A DNA stretch of 64,000 nucleotides from Streptomyces albus subsp. chlorinus (GTDB lineage Bacteria > Actinomycetota > Actinomycetes > Streptomycetales > Streptomycetaceae). The stretch spans positions 6,760,463 to 6,824,462 of the forward strand of contig NZ_VJOK01000001.1 of assembly GCF_013302895.1 (NCBI RefSeq). The letters run 5' to 3'. The notes under the pieces are model-generated. The model saw nothing but the letters and a program-made list of their open reading frames with translations. It did not search any database and was not told the DNA's origin. How positions within the stretch are numbered: position 1 is the first letter of the stretch; the number at the start of each line of letters is the position of its first letter. This document shows, one piece after another, positions 34,512 to 43,003 of the stretch. A program made the position numbers and the translations under genes.

Positions 34512-34819
34512 GCGGCCCCCCTCCCTCGGCCTCTGCCTCACGCTACGACCCGCCGCACGTCGTGACCAGACTCGCCGACGGGGAGAGGAGTTCCTCTTCC
34601 CCCTCTGGGACCGCTGGTGTCACAGGGGCGCCCTTCGGATGACGGAAACTCGGGGACCGCTGGTCCCAGAGGGTGTCCTTCGATCGGCGGAAGCTCGTGG
34701 CCCGTCCACACGGCATCGGAGGACGCGGGGCATATCCATGTCATCGCCCGGGGAGCCGCCCCGGGACGAAGAGGGCCGAAGGCCAACGGCTGCGCCCCGT
34801 CGAGCGACCGGAGTCCACG
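34512..34819. promoter_or_regulatory. Divergent region between the membrane protein and the nuclease-like gene
   Basis: These 308 bases contain no supported gene. They hold the two-unit tandem repeat at 34607-34697 with embedded dyads, described separately, and the GGAG ribosome binding site of the rightward gene. No confident promoter boxes could be picked. Confidence 0.45.
34607..34697. repeat. Two-unit tandem repeat (46 + 45 bases) with inverted repeats
   Basis: Unit 1 is 34607-34652 and unit 2 is 34653-34697. Both start GGGACCGCTGGT, share a central CCTTCG, and end with GGAAACTCG or GGAAGCTCG. In unit 2 the start is a perfect dyad GGGACC-GCT-GGTCCC (34653-34667), and CTCTGGGACC at 34604-34613 is complementary to GGTCCCAGAG ending at 34671. 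This could be operator DNA or a foldable leader of the gene starting at 34820. Confidence 0.75.
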
Positions 34820-36442
34820 ATGCCGAACCGGATCAGCCTCTGCACGAGCGAGCCGCTGCGGCCCGGAGCGGATATCCCCGTCTTCTACGAGGTGGAGGCG
34901 GCGGGCGACAACCGCGTCGCCCTCTACCGGGACCCGGACGCGGCCCCGCCCCCGGAAACGGAGCCGGACCGGGACACGAACCCGCACGTGGACGCGAGCC
35001 AGGACACGGAAGAGGAGTGCGTCACCTTCGAGTACGCACCGGGCAGGGCCGGGGTCGTGTGGTTCTCCGGCCTGTCCACCGACCCCGGCGAGGACGACGC
35101 CATCTCGCCCGGCTCCTACGTCCTCAAGCTCCAGCAGGCCGCCGGGACCGGCCACGCCCGGGCCGGCGGGAGCGACCGAGCAGGTGAGGGCGTCATCGAC
35201 CTGGCCGAGCCGCTCCCCTTCGAGCTGACCTCGGAACCGTACTTCCTGGTCGGCTCCTTCACCACCGCCAACGTGCTGATCGGGCAGCCCGTCTGCGTGC
35301 CGCTGGCCGGGCTGCTGCGGTCCTTCGGCCGGCCCGTCGTCTTCACCGGGCACAGCGGGGACGACTGGCTGTCGGTCTCACCGGCCGGCGAGGTGACGGG
35401 CGTCGCCCCGGAGGGAACGGCGGGCCGCTACGGGCACCTCGTGGTCACCGCCCACGACGCCGAGGACCCCGGCGCCCGCCCCGCGACCATCGCCGTCCGC
35501 ATCCCGGTACGGGCCGGAACCGACCCGGTGACCGACCGGCTCCGGGTGGCCACCTGGAACATGTGGTACGACGCCACGCGCGTCCTCAACGGGGAGGACA
35601 AGGTCCTGCGCGTCCTGCTGGAAAGCGGCATCGACCTCGTCGCCCTCCAGGAGGTCCACCGCTATCAGGAACCCGGCACGGTCCGACGCCTGGCCGAGCG
35701 TCTGGGCTGGTACTACCACCAGTACCCCCGCCTGAACGACGACCCGGTCGACGACAAGGACGTGGGCGTCCTCTCGCGGTACCCCATCGACCCCGACGCC
35801 GGCGGCTTCGGCCAGCACTACCTGCGCACCGCCGTCGTCGTCGGCGCGGTGACGGTGCAGGTGTGCACCGTCCACCTCGACCACACCTGCTACGGCCCCG
35901 ACAAAGCCCCGCCCGGCACGCGCCGCTTCACACCCGCCGTACAGGCACAGGAGGGCGCCTCGGCCCGGGCCGAGGAGATGGAGGAACACATCCTCGCGCC
36001 GCTCGCCCCCTACACGGCCCGGGCGGACGACCAGCCGGTGATCATCCTGGGCGACTTCAACAGCCCCTCCCACCTCGACTGGACCAGCGAGGTCTTGACA
36101 CCGCCCGTCAACTGGCCGGCCACCCTGCTGCTCGAAGACGCGGCCTTCACCGACTCCTACCGCGCCGTCCACCCCGATCCCTCGGCGAACCCGGGCCTGA
36201 CCTGGTCGCCGGTCACCCTGTGGCGCGAGGAGCTGCAACGCGTCGAGCCGCTGGACCGCATCGACTTCATCTTCCACAAGGGCAGGCGGCTGCGTGCCCT
36301 CGACTCGCACACGCTCACGGCCGGCGCCCCGGCCCCCGCCGAGGACCACCCCGCCTGGGAGGACCACCCCCGCTACCGCTACAACGCCTGGCCCTCCGAC
36401 CATGCCGCCGTGGTCACCACCTACGAGATCCGACGTCCCTGA
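34820..36442 (+). CDS. Endonuclease/exonuclease/phosphatase family protein with N-terminal beta domain
   Basis: A 540-residue protein. Residues 1 to about 235 form a beta-rich region of unknown type, with a Glu/Asp-rich linker at 45-65. The C-terminal part is an EEP hydrolase: RVATWNMWYD with N247, LVALQEVH with E278, VHLDH with H352, ILGDFNSPSHLD with D412 and N414, and a closing SDHAAVV. This is the metal-dependent DNase I/sphingomyelinase/phosphatase fold, acting on a phosphodiester or phosphomonoester. No signal peptide is seen. ATG 34820 has GGAG at a good distance. It is followed 56 bases on by a small secreted protein. The substrate is not predictable. Confidence 0.9.
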   Translation: MPNRISLCTSEPLRPGADIPVFYEVEAAGDNRVALYRDPDAAPPPETEPDRDTNPHVDASQDTEEECVTFEYAPGRAGVVWFSGLSTDPGEDDAISPGSYVLKLQQAAGTGHARAGGSDRAGEGVIDLAEPLPFELTSEPYFLVGSFTTANVLIGQPVCVPLAGLLRSFGRPVVFTGHSGDDWLSVSPAGEVTGVAPEGTAGRYGHLVVTAHDAEDPGARPATIAVRIPVRAGTDPVTDRLRVATWNMWYDATRVLNGEDKVLRVLLESGIDLVALQEVHRYQEPGTVRRLAERLGWYYHQYPRLNDDPVDDKDVGVLSRYPIDPDAGGFGQHYLRTAVVVGAVTVQVCTVHLDHTCYGPDKAPPGTRRFTPAVQAQEGASARAEEMEEHILAPLAPYTARADDQPVIILGDFNSPSHLDWTSEVLTPPVNWPATLLLEDAAFTDSYRAVHPDPSANPGLTWSPVTLWREELQRVEPLDRIDFIFHKGRRLRALDSHTLTAGAPAPAEDHPAWEDHPRYRYNAWPSDHAAVVTTYEIRRP

Positions 36443-36498
36443 CCCGCCACCCGGGCCGGCCGGCCCGGGGCCCACACCCAGCCGAACGGAGTCCTCTC

Positions 36499-36843
36499 GT
36501 GCGCCGTACGACGACCATCCTGTGCGCCGCGGCCCTCTTCACCGCACTCACAGCGGCCGCGCCGCCCGCCACCCAGGCCGAGGCACCCTACTTCGCCTAC
36601 TCGACCTCCACCGACGGCAGCAACCCGAACAAGTTCCACAACCCGAAGAAGGGCCAGTGCTGGCCCGTGGGGAAGGGGAACTGGGCCAACAACCAGAGCG
36701 GGCTGTACGCACACCTCTACACCGCCACCAAGTGCAAGGTCTCCACGTTCTTCCTGACGATGGAAGACGGCGACTACACCCCCTTCGGCACCGCGGCCAC
36801 CTTCAACAGCGTGAAGTTCACGGAGAAGAAGGACGAGCACTGA
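36499..36843 (+). CDS. Small secreted protein, unknown function
   Basis: A 114-residue protein with a Sec signal (basic start, hydrophobic ILCAAALFTALTAAA, cleavage likely after the TQAEA region). The mature part of about 85 residues is aromatic- and Asn-rich (PYFAYSTSTDGSNPNKFHNP) and has two Cys (in GQCWPVG and TKCKVS) that could form a disulfide. No family is recognised. The GTG at 36499 is preceded by GGAG. It follows the EEP protein by 56 bases that contain a perfect 18-base dyad (36451-36468), so the two are probably co-transcribed. Confidence 0.75.
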   Translation: MRRTTTILCAAALFTALTAAAPPATQAEAPYFAYSTSTDGSNPNKFHNPKKGQCWPVGKGNWANNQSGLYAHLYTATKCKVSTFFLTMEDGDYTPFGTAATFNSVKFTEKKDEH

Positions 36844-37164
36844 GCGCGTGCTTCCGCTTCCCCGTTCCGAGCAGCCTCGAAGCCCTGCGCTTGCGCGGTC
36901 GCCCAGCTCCAAGCATGTACGCGCCGGGTGCGGCGGCCGCTCCTCGCGGGCCGCGCGGCACTCGGCCCTCTCCGCCACCGCGAACCTCCACGCTTATGTG
37001 CCCCAGCGCACGGCCGGCCACGCCGTCGACGCCATGCCGCACTCGACCGAGGGGAGCAAGTCCGCGACCACGCCACGACCACCAGGCCGTACGCCGCTGC
37101 GATATCGGGGCCCGCACATCTGTCCCGTACCGATGGCGACCACTCAACGTCCGCAAAACACGGA
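36844..37164. other. Intergenic region before the tRNA terminator
   Basis: About 320 bases between the secreted-protein gene and the tRNA-Pro terminator. I see no gene with coding features, no clear promoter and no repeat; open frames here have no recognisable content. Confidence 0.5.
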
Positions 37165-37196
37165 AGGCCGTTCCCACCTCTCGGTGGAAACGGCCT
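37165..37196 (-). terminator. Terminator of tRNA-Pro
   Basis: AGGCCGTTCCCACC at 37165-37178 pairs with GGTGGAAACGGCCT at 37183-37196 with one mismatch and a 4-base loop. It lies 16 bases past the 3' end of the tRNA on the minus strand and could also stop rightward transcription from the secreted-protein gene. Confidence 0.8.
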
Positions 37197-37212
37197 CCGA
37201 CCAGCTACAACC

Positions 37213-37289
<77 letters not shown>

Positions 37290-37630
37290 GTGCTCGTTCG
37301 GTCCGGGGTTTTGCCCCGTCCCGCTCGCGCACAAAGAACAATACAGCACTTCAGGGGGTGCTCGCTCCCACCCCCCTCCATCGGGCCGGCCCTCCCGGCG
37401 GGCCTCCTCCGGGCGGTCCGGGGGAGGACCCGGACCGTGGCTCGGGTGCGCCGGGCGCACCGGGGGAGTGGGCGCCCCCAGGGAAGCGGGGGAGGGGAAG
37501 GCTCGGCCCCCGGGAGCGTGGGCTCACCGGAGTTTGTCCGGGAGGTGCGCGGGAACTCCGGCTCTTCTGCGACACATGGCCGGAGTTGCCAGGTGGCTCC
37601 GGCCCCGCTCCCGGGGAGGAGGTCTCGGCT
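37290..37630. other. Region between tRNA-Pro and the NDH-2 gene
   Basis: About 340 bases, G-run rich on the plus strand from 37380 to 37530, with no supported gene. It should carry the tRNA promoter (minus strand) and the NDH-2 promoter (plus strand). The AGAACAATAC pocket near 37336-37345 is the only AT-richer spot. The NDH-2 ribosome binding site GGAGG lies at 37616-37621. Confidence 0.4.
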
Positions 37631-38980
37631 GTGAGCCGGTCCCGCATTGTGATCGTCGGAGCTGGATTCGCCGGATACCAGGCGGCGCGAACTCTTTCAC
37701 GTACGCTCCCGCGCACGCTCCGTGGCGCCGTGGAGATCGTGCTGGTGAACCCCAACGACTACTTCCTCTATCTGCCGCTGCTTCCCGAGGTCGCCTCCGG
37801 CGTGCTGGAGCCGCGGCGGGTCTCCGTCTCGCTGGCGGGCACCCTGCCAGGCGTACGGCTCGTACTCGGCGAGGTGGGAGAGGTCGACTTCGACCGCCGC
37901 CGGCTGCGGTACGTGGACCCCGAGGGGCGCTCGGGAGAGCTGGGCTACGACAGGCTCCTGCTGACGGTCGGCAGCGTCAACAAGCTGCTGCCGATTCCCG
38001 GGGTCGCCGAACACGCGCACGGTTTCCGCGGCATGCCCGAGGCCCTGTATCTGCGGGACCACATCAACCGGCAGCTCGCCTTGGCGGCGGCCTGTGACGA
38101 CCCGGAGGAGGCCGCGGCGCGCCGCACTTTCGTCGTCGTGGGCGCCGGCTACACGGGCACCGAGGTCGCGGCGCACGGCCAGATGTTCACCGACTCGCTG
38201 GCCCGGCAGCACAGCCGCGGCGCACGCCGGTCCGAGGCGGATGGCGCCCACGCCGACGGGACACCCCGCTGGATGCTGCTCGACCTCGCCCCGCGCGTCC
38301 TTCCTGAGCTGGACAAACGCCTGTCCGACACCGCTCACCGGGTGCTGCGGAAACGCGGTGTGGACGTACGGACCCAGATGTCGGTGAAGGAGGCGACCAG
38401 CGAGGGTGTGCTCCTCAGTGACGGTGAGTTCATCCCCACTCGCTCGCTGATCTGGTGCGTGGGCGTGCGCCCGGACCCGCTGGTGAAGGACCTGGGGCTG
38501 GAGACCCAGCAGGGGCGGCTCATGGTCGACGAGTACCTGCGGGTGCCCGGCCGGCCGGACGTCATGGCCTGCGGTGACGCGGCGGCGGTGCCCGACCTGA
38601 CGCGGCCGGGAGAGATCACTCCCATGACCGCCCAGCATGCGGTGCGGCAGGGGAAGGTCGCGGGACGCAACCTCGCGGCTTCCCTCGGTTACGGCGCGTC
38701 CCGTCCCTACAAGCATCACGATCTCGGCTTCATGGTCGACCTCGGTGGCGTGCAGGCTGCCGCGAACCCGCTGCGCGTGCCCCTCTCCGGGCCGCTCGCC
38801 AACCTGGTGACGCGCGGCTATCACCTCGCCTCCATGCCGGGGAACCGGATCCGCGTGCTGGCGGACTGGGCGCTGGACGCGGTGCTGCCGAGGCAGGCGG
38901 CCCAGCTGGGGCTGGTGCGTTCCTGGTCCGTACCGCTGGAGTCGTCGTCCCCCGAGGTGGCGCGGACACCCGTGCCGTGA
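37631..38980 (+). CDS. NAD(P)/FAD-dependent oxidoreductase, type II NADH dehydrogenase family
   Basis: A 449-residue flavoprotein. The FAD-binding motif is IVIVGAGFAGYQAARTL at the N-terminus, then VNPNDYFLYLPLLPEVASG, typical of NDH-2. The NAD-binding motif is FVVVGAGYTGTEVAAHG, and the flavin motif is VMACGDAAAVPDL followed by MTAQHAVRQGKVAGRNL. It has a C-terminal membrane-contact region. It should pass electrons from NADH to menaquinone without proton pumping. GTG 37631 follows a GGAGGAGG site and gives the correct N-terminus. It is a monocistronic unit starting just right of the tRNA-Pro gene. Confidence 0.92.
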   Translation: MSRSRIVIVGAGFAGYQAARTLSRTLPRTLRGAVEIVLVNPNDYFLYLPLLPEVASGVLEPRRVSVSLAGTLPGVRLVLGEVGEVDFDRRRLRYVDPEGRSGELGYDRLLLTVGSVNKLLPIPGVAEHAHGFRGMPEALYLRDHINRQLALAAACDDPEEAAARRTFVVVGAGYTGTEVAAHGQMFTDSLARQHSRGARRSEADGAHADGTPRWMLLDLAPRVLPELDKRLSDTAHRVLRKRGVDVRTQMSVKEATSEGVLLSDGEFIPTRSLIWCVGVRPDPLVKDLGLETQQGRLMVDEYLRVPGRPDVMACGDAAAVPDLTRPGEITPMTAQHAVRQGKVAGRNLAASLGYGASRPYKHHDLGFMVDLGGVQAAANPLRVPLSGPLANLVTRGYHLASMPGNRIRVLADWALDAVLPRQAAQLGLVRSWSVPLESSSPEVARTPVP

Positions 38981-39318
38981 ACCGGCGAACGCGCCCGCGC
39001 TCCGCGGCCCCATGGCCGCCGGCAATCCGACTCCAGGGACGGAACAGGCGGAACCGGAACAGGCGCAGCCGGCAGCGGGGTGGACGGAACGGGTGGTGGC
39101 GTCCCTACGGGACTGCCGGGGCGTTGTCGGGGGATTGTCGACGGTGGTCAGTGGTCTGTCGGTGATCTGTCGACAGCGGACGGGAGAGTGGAACTCGTCG
39201 GCGCCGGACAACACGGCGCCGGCCAGCACCGACGCATCGTCCCGACGTACTGGAACGGCGCTCCCGGCGGGAACCGCCAGGCGCCCGCCCAGGGGGCCAG
39301 GATCAGGAAGAAAGTCCC
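38981..39318. promoter_or_regulatory. Upstream region of the monooxygenase gene with phased TGTCG sites
   Basis: No gene is seen in these 338 bases. TGTCG occurs at 39125, 39136, 39157 and 39168, that is two pairs each 11 bases apart with 32 bases between pairs. The last copy sits in a perfect dyad CTGTCGACAG at 39167-39176. This phased layout looks like a regulator binding region for the gene starting at 39319; the regulator is unknown. Confidence 0.5.
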
Positions 39319-40449
39319 ATGACCACTGATGTCACCATCATCGGCGCCGGGCTCGGCGGCCTCACGCTCGCCCGCGTCCTGCACCTCCACGGCATATCGG
39401 CCACGGTCTACGAGGCCGAGTCGTCACCGACGGCCCGTTCGCAGGGCGGGATGTTCGACATCCACGACTACAACGGGCACATCGCCCTCGAAGCCGCCGG
39501 CCTGATGGACGAGTTCCGTGGTCTCATTCTCGAGGGCCGCCAGGCACTGCGGGTCCTCGACCCGGACGGGACGCTCCTGTTCGAGCAGGCCGACGACGGC
39601 ACAGGGGGACGTCCCGAGGTGCTGCGCGGCGAGCTGCGACAGGTCCTGCTCGACTCGCTCCCGGCCGGCACCGTCCGGTGGGGGCACAAGGTCAGCGGTA
39701 CCCGTGGCCTCGGAAACGGGCGTCATGAGGTGACTTTCGCCGACGGCTCCACGCTCACCACCGGCCTGCTGGTCGGCGCGGACGGCGCGTGGTCGCGCGT
39801 CCGGCCGCTGCTCTCCGGCGTCACACCCGAGTACGTCGGCAAGTCGGTTGTCGAGACCTATCTCTTCGACGCCGACACCCGGCACCCGGCCGTCGCGAAG
39901 GTGGTCGGAAGCGGGGCGATGATCGCGCAGAAGGAGGGCAGGGAGATCTTCGCTCACCGGGAGCGGGGGGACACTCTGCACACCTATGTCGGGCTGGCGG
40001 AGCCTCGGGAGTGGTTCGCCGCCATCGATTTCGACGATGCCGCCGAGGCCGCCGCGCGGGTCGCGAAGGAGTTCGAGGGCTGGGCACCGGAACTCACCGC
40101 GCTGATCACCGACGGCGACGTCCCGCCGGTCCTGCGCCCTCTCTACGCCCTGCCGGCCGGGCACCGGTGGGACCGGGTGCCCGGGGTGACCCTGCTCGGT
40201 GACGCGGCCCACCTGGCGGCCCCGAACGGTGAAGGCGCCAACCTGGCCATGCTCGACGGCGCCGAACTCGGCAAAGCTCTCGCGGCGCACCCCGGCGACG
40301 TCGAGGCCGCGCTCACCGCACACGAGCAGGCCATGTTCCTCCGTTGCGCCGAGGTCGCCCTCGAAACTGTCGAGGGCCATGGGACCGACTCCGACAAGAC
40401 GGCCCAGGGCCTGATCGCCGCGGTCGGCCGGGACGAGCAGTCGCGCTAG
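39319..40449 (+). CDS. FAD-dependent monooxygenase, TetX/PHBH-like
   Basis: A 376-residue flavin monooxygenase of the p-hydroxybenzoate hydroxylase fold. It has VTIIGAGLGGLTLARVLHLHG (GxGxxG), the second dinucleotide motif GLLVGADGAWSRVRPLL, and the flavin motif LLGDAAHLAAPNGEGANLAML. The latter and GGMFDIHDYNG at 44-54 match TetX-like proteins. Members hydroxylate aromatic compounds or inactivate tetracyclines; the substrate here is unknown. A weak AAGAAAG precedes the ATG. It stands alone with a repeated TGTCG region upstream and a small hairpin at 40462-40482 downstream. Confidence 0.9.
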   Translation: MTTDVTIIGAGLGGLTLARVLHLHGISATVYEAESSPTARSQGGMFDIHDYNGHIALEAAGLMDEFRGLILEGRQALRVLDPDGTLLFEQADDGTGGRPEVLRGELRQVLLDSLPAGTVRWGHKVSGTRGLGNGRHEVTFADGSTLTTGLLVGADGAWSRVRPLLSGVTPEYVGKSVVETYLFDADTRHPAVAKVVGSGAMIAQKEGREIFAHRERGDTLHTYVGLAEPREWFAAIDFDDAAEAAARVAKEFEGWAPELTALITDGDVPPVLRPLYALPAGHRWDRVPGVTLLGDAAHLAAPNGEGANLAMLDGAELGKALAAHPGDVEAALTAHEQAMFLRCAEVALETVEGHGTDSDKTAQGLIAAVGRDEQSR

Positions 40450-40461
40450 GGGACTGACGAG

Positions 40462-40482
40462 CAGCCCCGGTCAGGGGGGCTG
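40462..40482 (+). terminator. Short hairpin after the monooxygenase gene
   Basis: CAGCCCC at 40462-40468 pairs with GGGGCTG at 40476-40482 across a 7-base loop, 12 bases after the stop codon. TGACGAG is also repeated at 40455, 40481 and 40504. The stem is short, so terminator function is tentative. Confidence 0.45.
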
Positions 40483-40581
40483 ACGAGTGGTCCCGCTAGT
40501 GCGTGACGAGTGGTTCCGGCAGGGCGTTCGCCGGAGCTGTTCGTCACCTGGCGGGCTTCGGGGCATCGGCGGCGCCCGGTC

Positions 40582-42033
40582 TCACCAGGAGCGTCCGCCG
40601 TACTGCCCCGTGACGCGGACTGGCGGCAGGTACTCGCGCACGAACGTGCGGTGCCACCAGGCGCCCGTCCGCCGCCGCTCCTCCCGCGTCGTGAAGCGGT
40701 AGCGGTACAGGAGGGCACGCACGTGTGTGGGCGGCTGCTGCGGGAAGGGGTTGGTGCGCAGCAGCCGCAGGGTGGCCCGGTCGTTGACCAGGAGCCGTTC
40801 CAGCAGGGGTTCGAACCAGCCGCGGGTGTAGGCGGGGGAGAGCGCGGCGAACCACATCTGCCAGTCCAGACGCAGGTGGTAGGGCGCGAACTGGCGCGGC
40901 AGCCGCCTCACGTCACCCGGCTTGCCCTTGAACTCGTACTCGTGCCACACAGTCTCAGGGGTGAGCCGTTCCTCGTCCGTGCCCTCCAGGACGATCTCCT
41001 GGCGCACGCGGGTCACGCTCCCGAAGGCGCCGTAGGTGTTGACGAGGTGGAGGGAGTTGAACGAGCGGTTCATCTGCTGCGTCCTGCTGACCAGGTTCCG
41101 TGCGGGCCAGTAGCTCAGTACGGCGACCAGGAGGCAGGCCGCGCAGACGACGACGCCGAACCACAGCGGGGCGGGGTCGAGGGCGGGGGTGCCGGCGAGC
41201 GGCGAGAGGTCCACGGCCGCGAACGCGAGGACGATGGTCAGCCAGTTGAGCCAGGAGAAGTTGCCCGACAGCACGAGCCACAGCTGCGTCACGATGATCA
41301 GTCCCGCCGCGATGCTCGCCACGGGCTGCGGGAAGAAGAGCCCGAACGGGACGATGAGCTGGGCCACATGGTTGGCGGCCACCTCCACCCGGTGCAGCGG
41401 CTTGGGGAGGTGGTGGAAGAACCAGCTGAGCGGGCCGGGCATCGGCTGAGTCTCGTGGTGGTAGTAGAGACAGGTCAGATCGCGCCAGCAAGCGTCACCG
41501 CGCCACTTGATCAGTCCCGCGCCGAACTCCACCCGGAACAGCAGCCAGCGCATCAGCCACAGCGTCAGCACGGGCGGGCTCGTCTCCGCGTTGCCCAGGA
41601 AGACCGCGAGGAAGCCCGCCTCCAGCAGCAGCGACTCCCAGCCGAAGCTGTAGAAGATCTGCCCCACGTTGACGAACGAGAGGTAGAGGAACCACAGCAG
41701 CGCCCACATCACCATCGACGCCCACAGCGGGACGGCGTCCGCGGCCCCCGCCACCACCGCGGCGGACAGGACGACGCCCGCCCAGGCACAGGCTCCCGTG
41801 ACCCGGTCGTCGCACCGCCAGTGGAAGAGGCTCGGGGAGGCACGGAACGGCACGCGCCGCACGAAGGCGGTTGCCGGCAGCAGTCCGTGCTCGCCGAGCA
41901 GCGGACGGAACTGCGTCGCCGCGGAGAGGAAGGCGACGAGATAGACGACGGCCAGCGCCCGCTGGAGGACCAGTCGGCTCAGTTCGTACCCGGGGGCCGA
42001 GAACCACGGCGTGAACCACTCCATGGCGGCCAT
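40582..42033 (-). CDS. Lipase maturation factor family membrane protein
   Basis: About 483 residues with multiple helices and the lipase maturation factor signatures: EHGLLPA, YLSFVNVGQIFYSFGWESLLLE, RWLLFRVEFGAGLIKWRGD (a nearly invariant block), YYHHETQPMPGPLSWFFH and HEYEFKGKPGD. The eukaryotic LMF1 helps lipases fold in the ER; bacterial homologues are of unknown role. The frame is open to 42069, but ATG 42033 (or 42024, MEWFTPWF) gives the family N-terminus. It is divergent from the response regulator and convergent with the monooxygenase. Confidence 0.9.
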   Translation of the reverse strand: MAAMEWFTPWFSAPGYELSRLVLQRALAVVYLVAFLSAATQFRPLLGEHGLLPATAFVRRVPFRASPSLFHWRCDDRVTGACAWAGVVLSAAVVAGAADAVPLWASMVMWALLWFLYLSFVNVGQIFYSFGWESLLLEAGFLAVFLGNAETSPPVLTLWLMRWLLFRVEFGAGLIKWRGDACWRDLTCLYYHHETQPMPGPLSWFFHHLPKPLHRVEVAANHVAQLIVPFGLFFPQPVASIAAGLIIVTQLWLVLSGNFSWLNWLTIVLAFAAVDLSPLAGTPALDPAPLWFGVVVCAACLLVAVLSYWPARNLVSRTQQMNRSFNSLHLVNTYGAFGSVTRVRQEIVLEGTDEERLTPETVWHEYEFKGKPGDVRRLPRQFAPYHLRLDWQMWFAALSPAYTRGWFEPLLERLLVNDRATLRLLRTNPFPQQPPTHVRALLYRYRFTTREERRRTGAWWHRTFVREYLPPVRVTGQYGGRSW

Positions 42034-42214
42034 GGGTACCACCCGCGACCCGTCCGCACACCGCCGCACGCTCCCGTCAGAGGGCAGGAGAGAGGGGAGG
42101 GCAGATGAGTGCCACGGCGGGGAGGGGAGCGCCGTGGCCGGGGGGGTGAGCCGCCGCGGCTGGTTTCCGCGGGCTCGGCGGAGGGGCGCGTGGCGGGCTG
42201 GCTACGGTAGGCGC

Positions 42215-42892
42215 ATGACCATCCGTGTGCTCCTCGTCGACGACGACGCCCTGGTACGCGCCGGGCTCAGGCTGATGCTCGACGGCACCCCGGACATCAC
42301 GATCGTGGGCGAGGCGGCGGACGGCGGCCAGGTGGTGCCGCTGGCCGACGAGCACCGCCCGGACGTCGTCCTGATGGACATCCGGATGCCGACCGTGGAC
42401 GGCCTCACCGCCACCGAGACCCTCCGCCGGCGCGAGCGGGCACCCGAGGTCGTCGTGCTGACCACCTTCCATGCCGACGCTCACGTGCTGCGCGCACTGC
42501 GGGCCGGAGCCGCCGGGTTCCTGCTGAAGGACACGCCCCCGGCCGAGATCCTCTCCGCCGTACGGAAGGTGGCGTCGGGGGAGCCCGTCCTCTCGCCCGC
42601 CGTCACCCGGCAGCTCATCCAGCACGTCACACCCGCCGGGTACGACAGCCGCCGCGCCCGTGCCCGGGACGCCCTCGCCGTGCTCGGCGAACGGGAACGC
42701 GAGGTCGCTCTCGGCGTGGGGCGCGGCCGGACCAACGCCGAGATCGGGGCGTCGCTCTACATGAGCGTGCCGACCGTCAAGACGCACGTCTCCCGCATCC
42801 TGACCAAGCTGGACCTCAACAACCGGGTCCAGATCGCGCTCCTCGTCCACGACGCGGGCCTGCTGGAGGAAGCCGGGGCGGGCGAGGACTGA
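42215..42892 (+). CDS. NarL/LuxR-type response regulator, orphan
   Basis: A 225-residue two-component regulator. The receiver domain has the acidic pair in LLVDDDALVRAGL, the phospho-acceptor Asp in VVLMDIRMPTVDG, the Thr in VVVLTTF and the Lys in GFLLKDTPP. The LuxR DNA-binding domain is LGEREREVALGVGRGRTNAEIGASLYMSVPTVKTHVSRILTKL. All phosphorelay residues are present. ATG 42215 starts MTIRVLLVDDD. No sensor kinase gene is adjacent, so its partner lies elsewhere. Downstream, 42897-42962 is a degenerate GGCCCACCGG-rich stretch. Confidence 0.95.
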   Translation: MTIRVLLVDDDALVRAGLRLMLDGTPDITIVGEAADGGQVVPLADEHRPDVVLMDIRMPTVDGLTATETLRRRERAPEVVVLTTFHADAHVLRALRAGAAGFLLKDTPPAEILSAVRKVASGEPVLSPAVTRQLIQHVTPAGYDSRRARARDALAVLGEREREVALGVGRGRTNAEIGASLYMSVPTVKTHVSRILTKLDLNNRVQIALLVHDAGLLEEAGAGED

Positions 42893-43003
42893 GACTGCCC
42901 ATCGGCCCGGCGACCCACTGGCCCACCGGCTCGGCGGCCCACCGGCCTGTCGGCCCGTCCGGCCGCACGGGAATCCATGGCGCTGTGAGACGTTGCACCA
43001 GGT

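Noticed and set aside
42897-42962. Degenerate GGCCCACCGG-rich stretch after the response regulator gene
   Set aside because: Copies are too irregular in length and sequence to claim a defined repeat or terminator.
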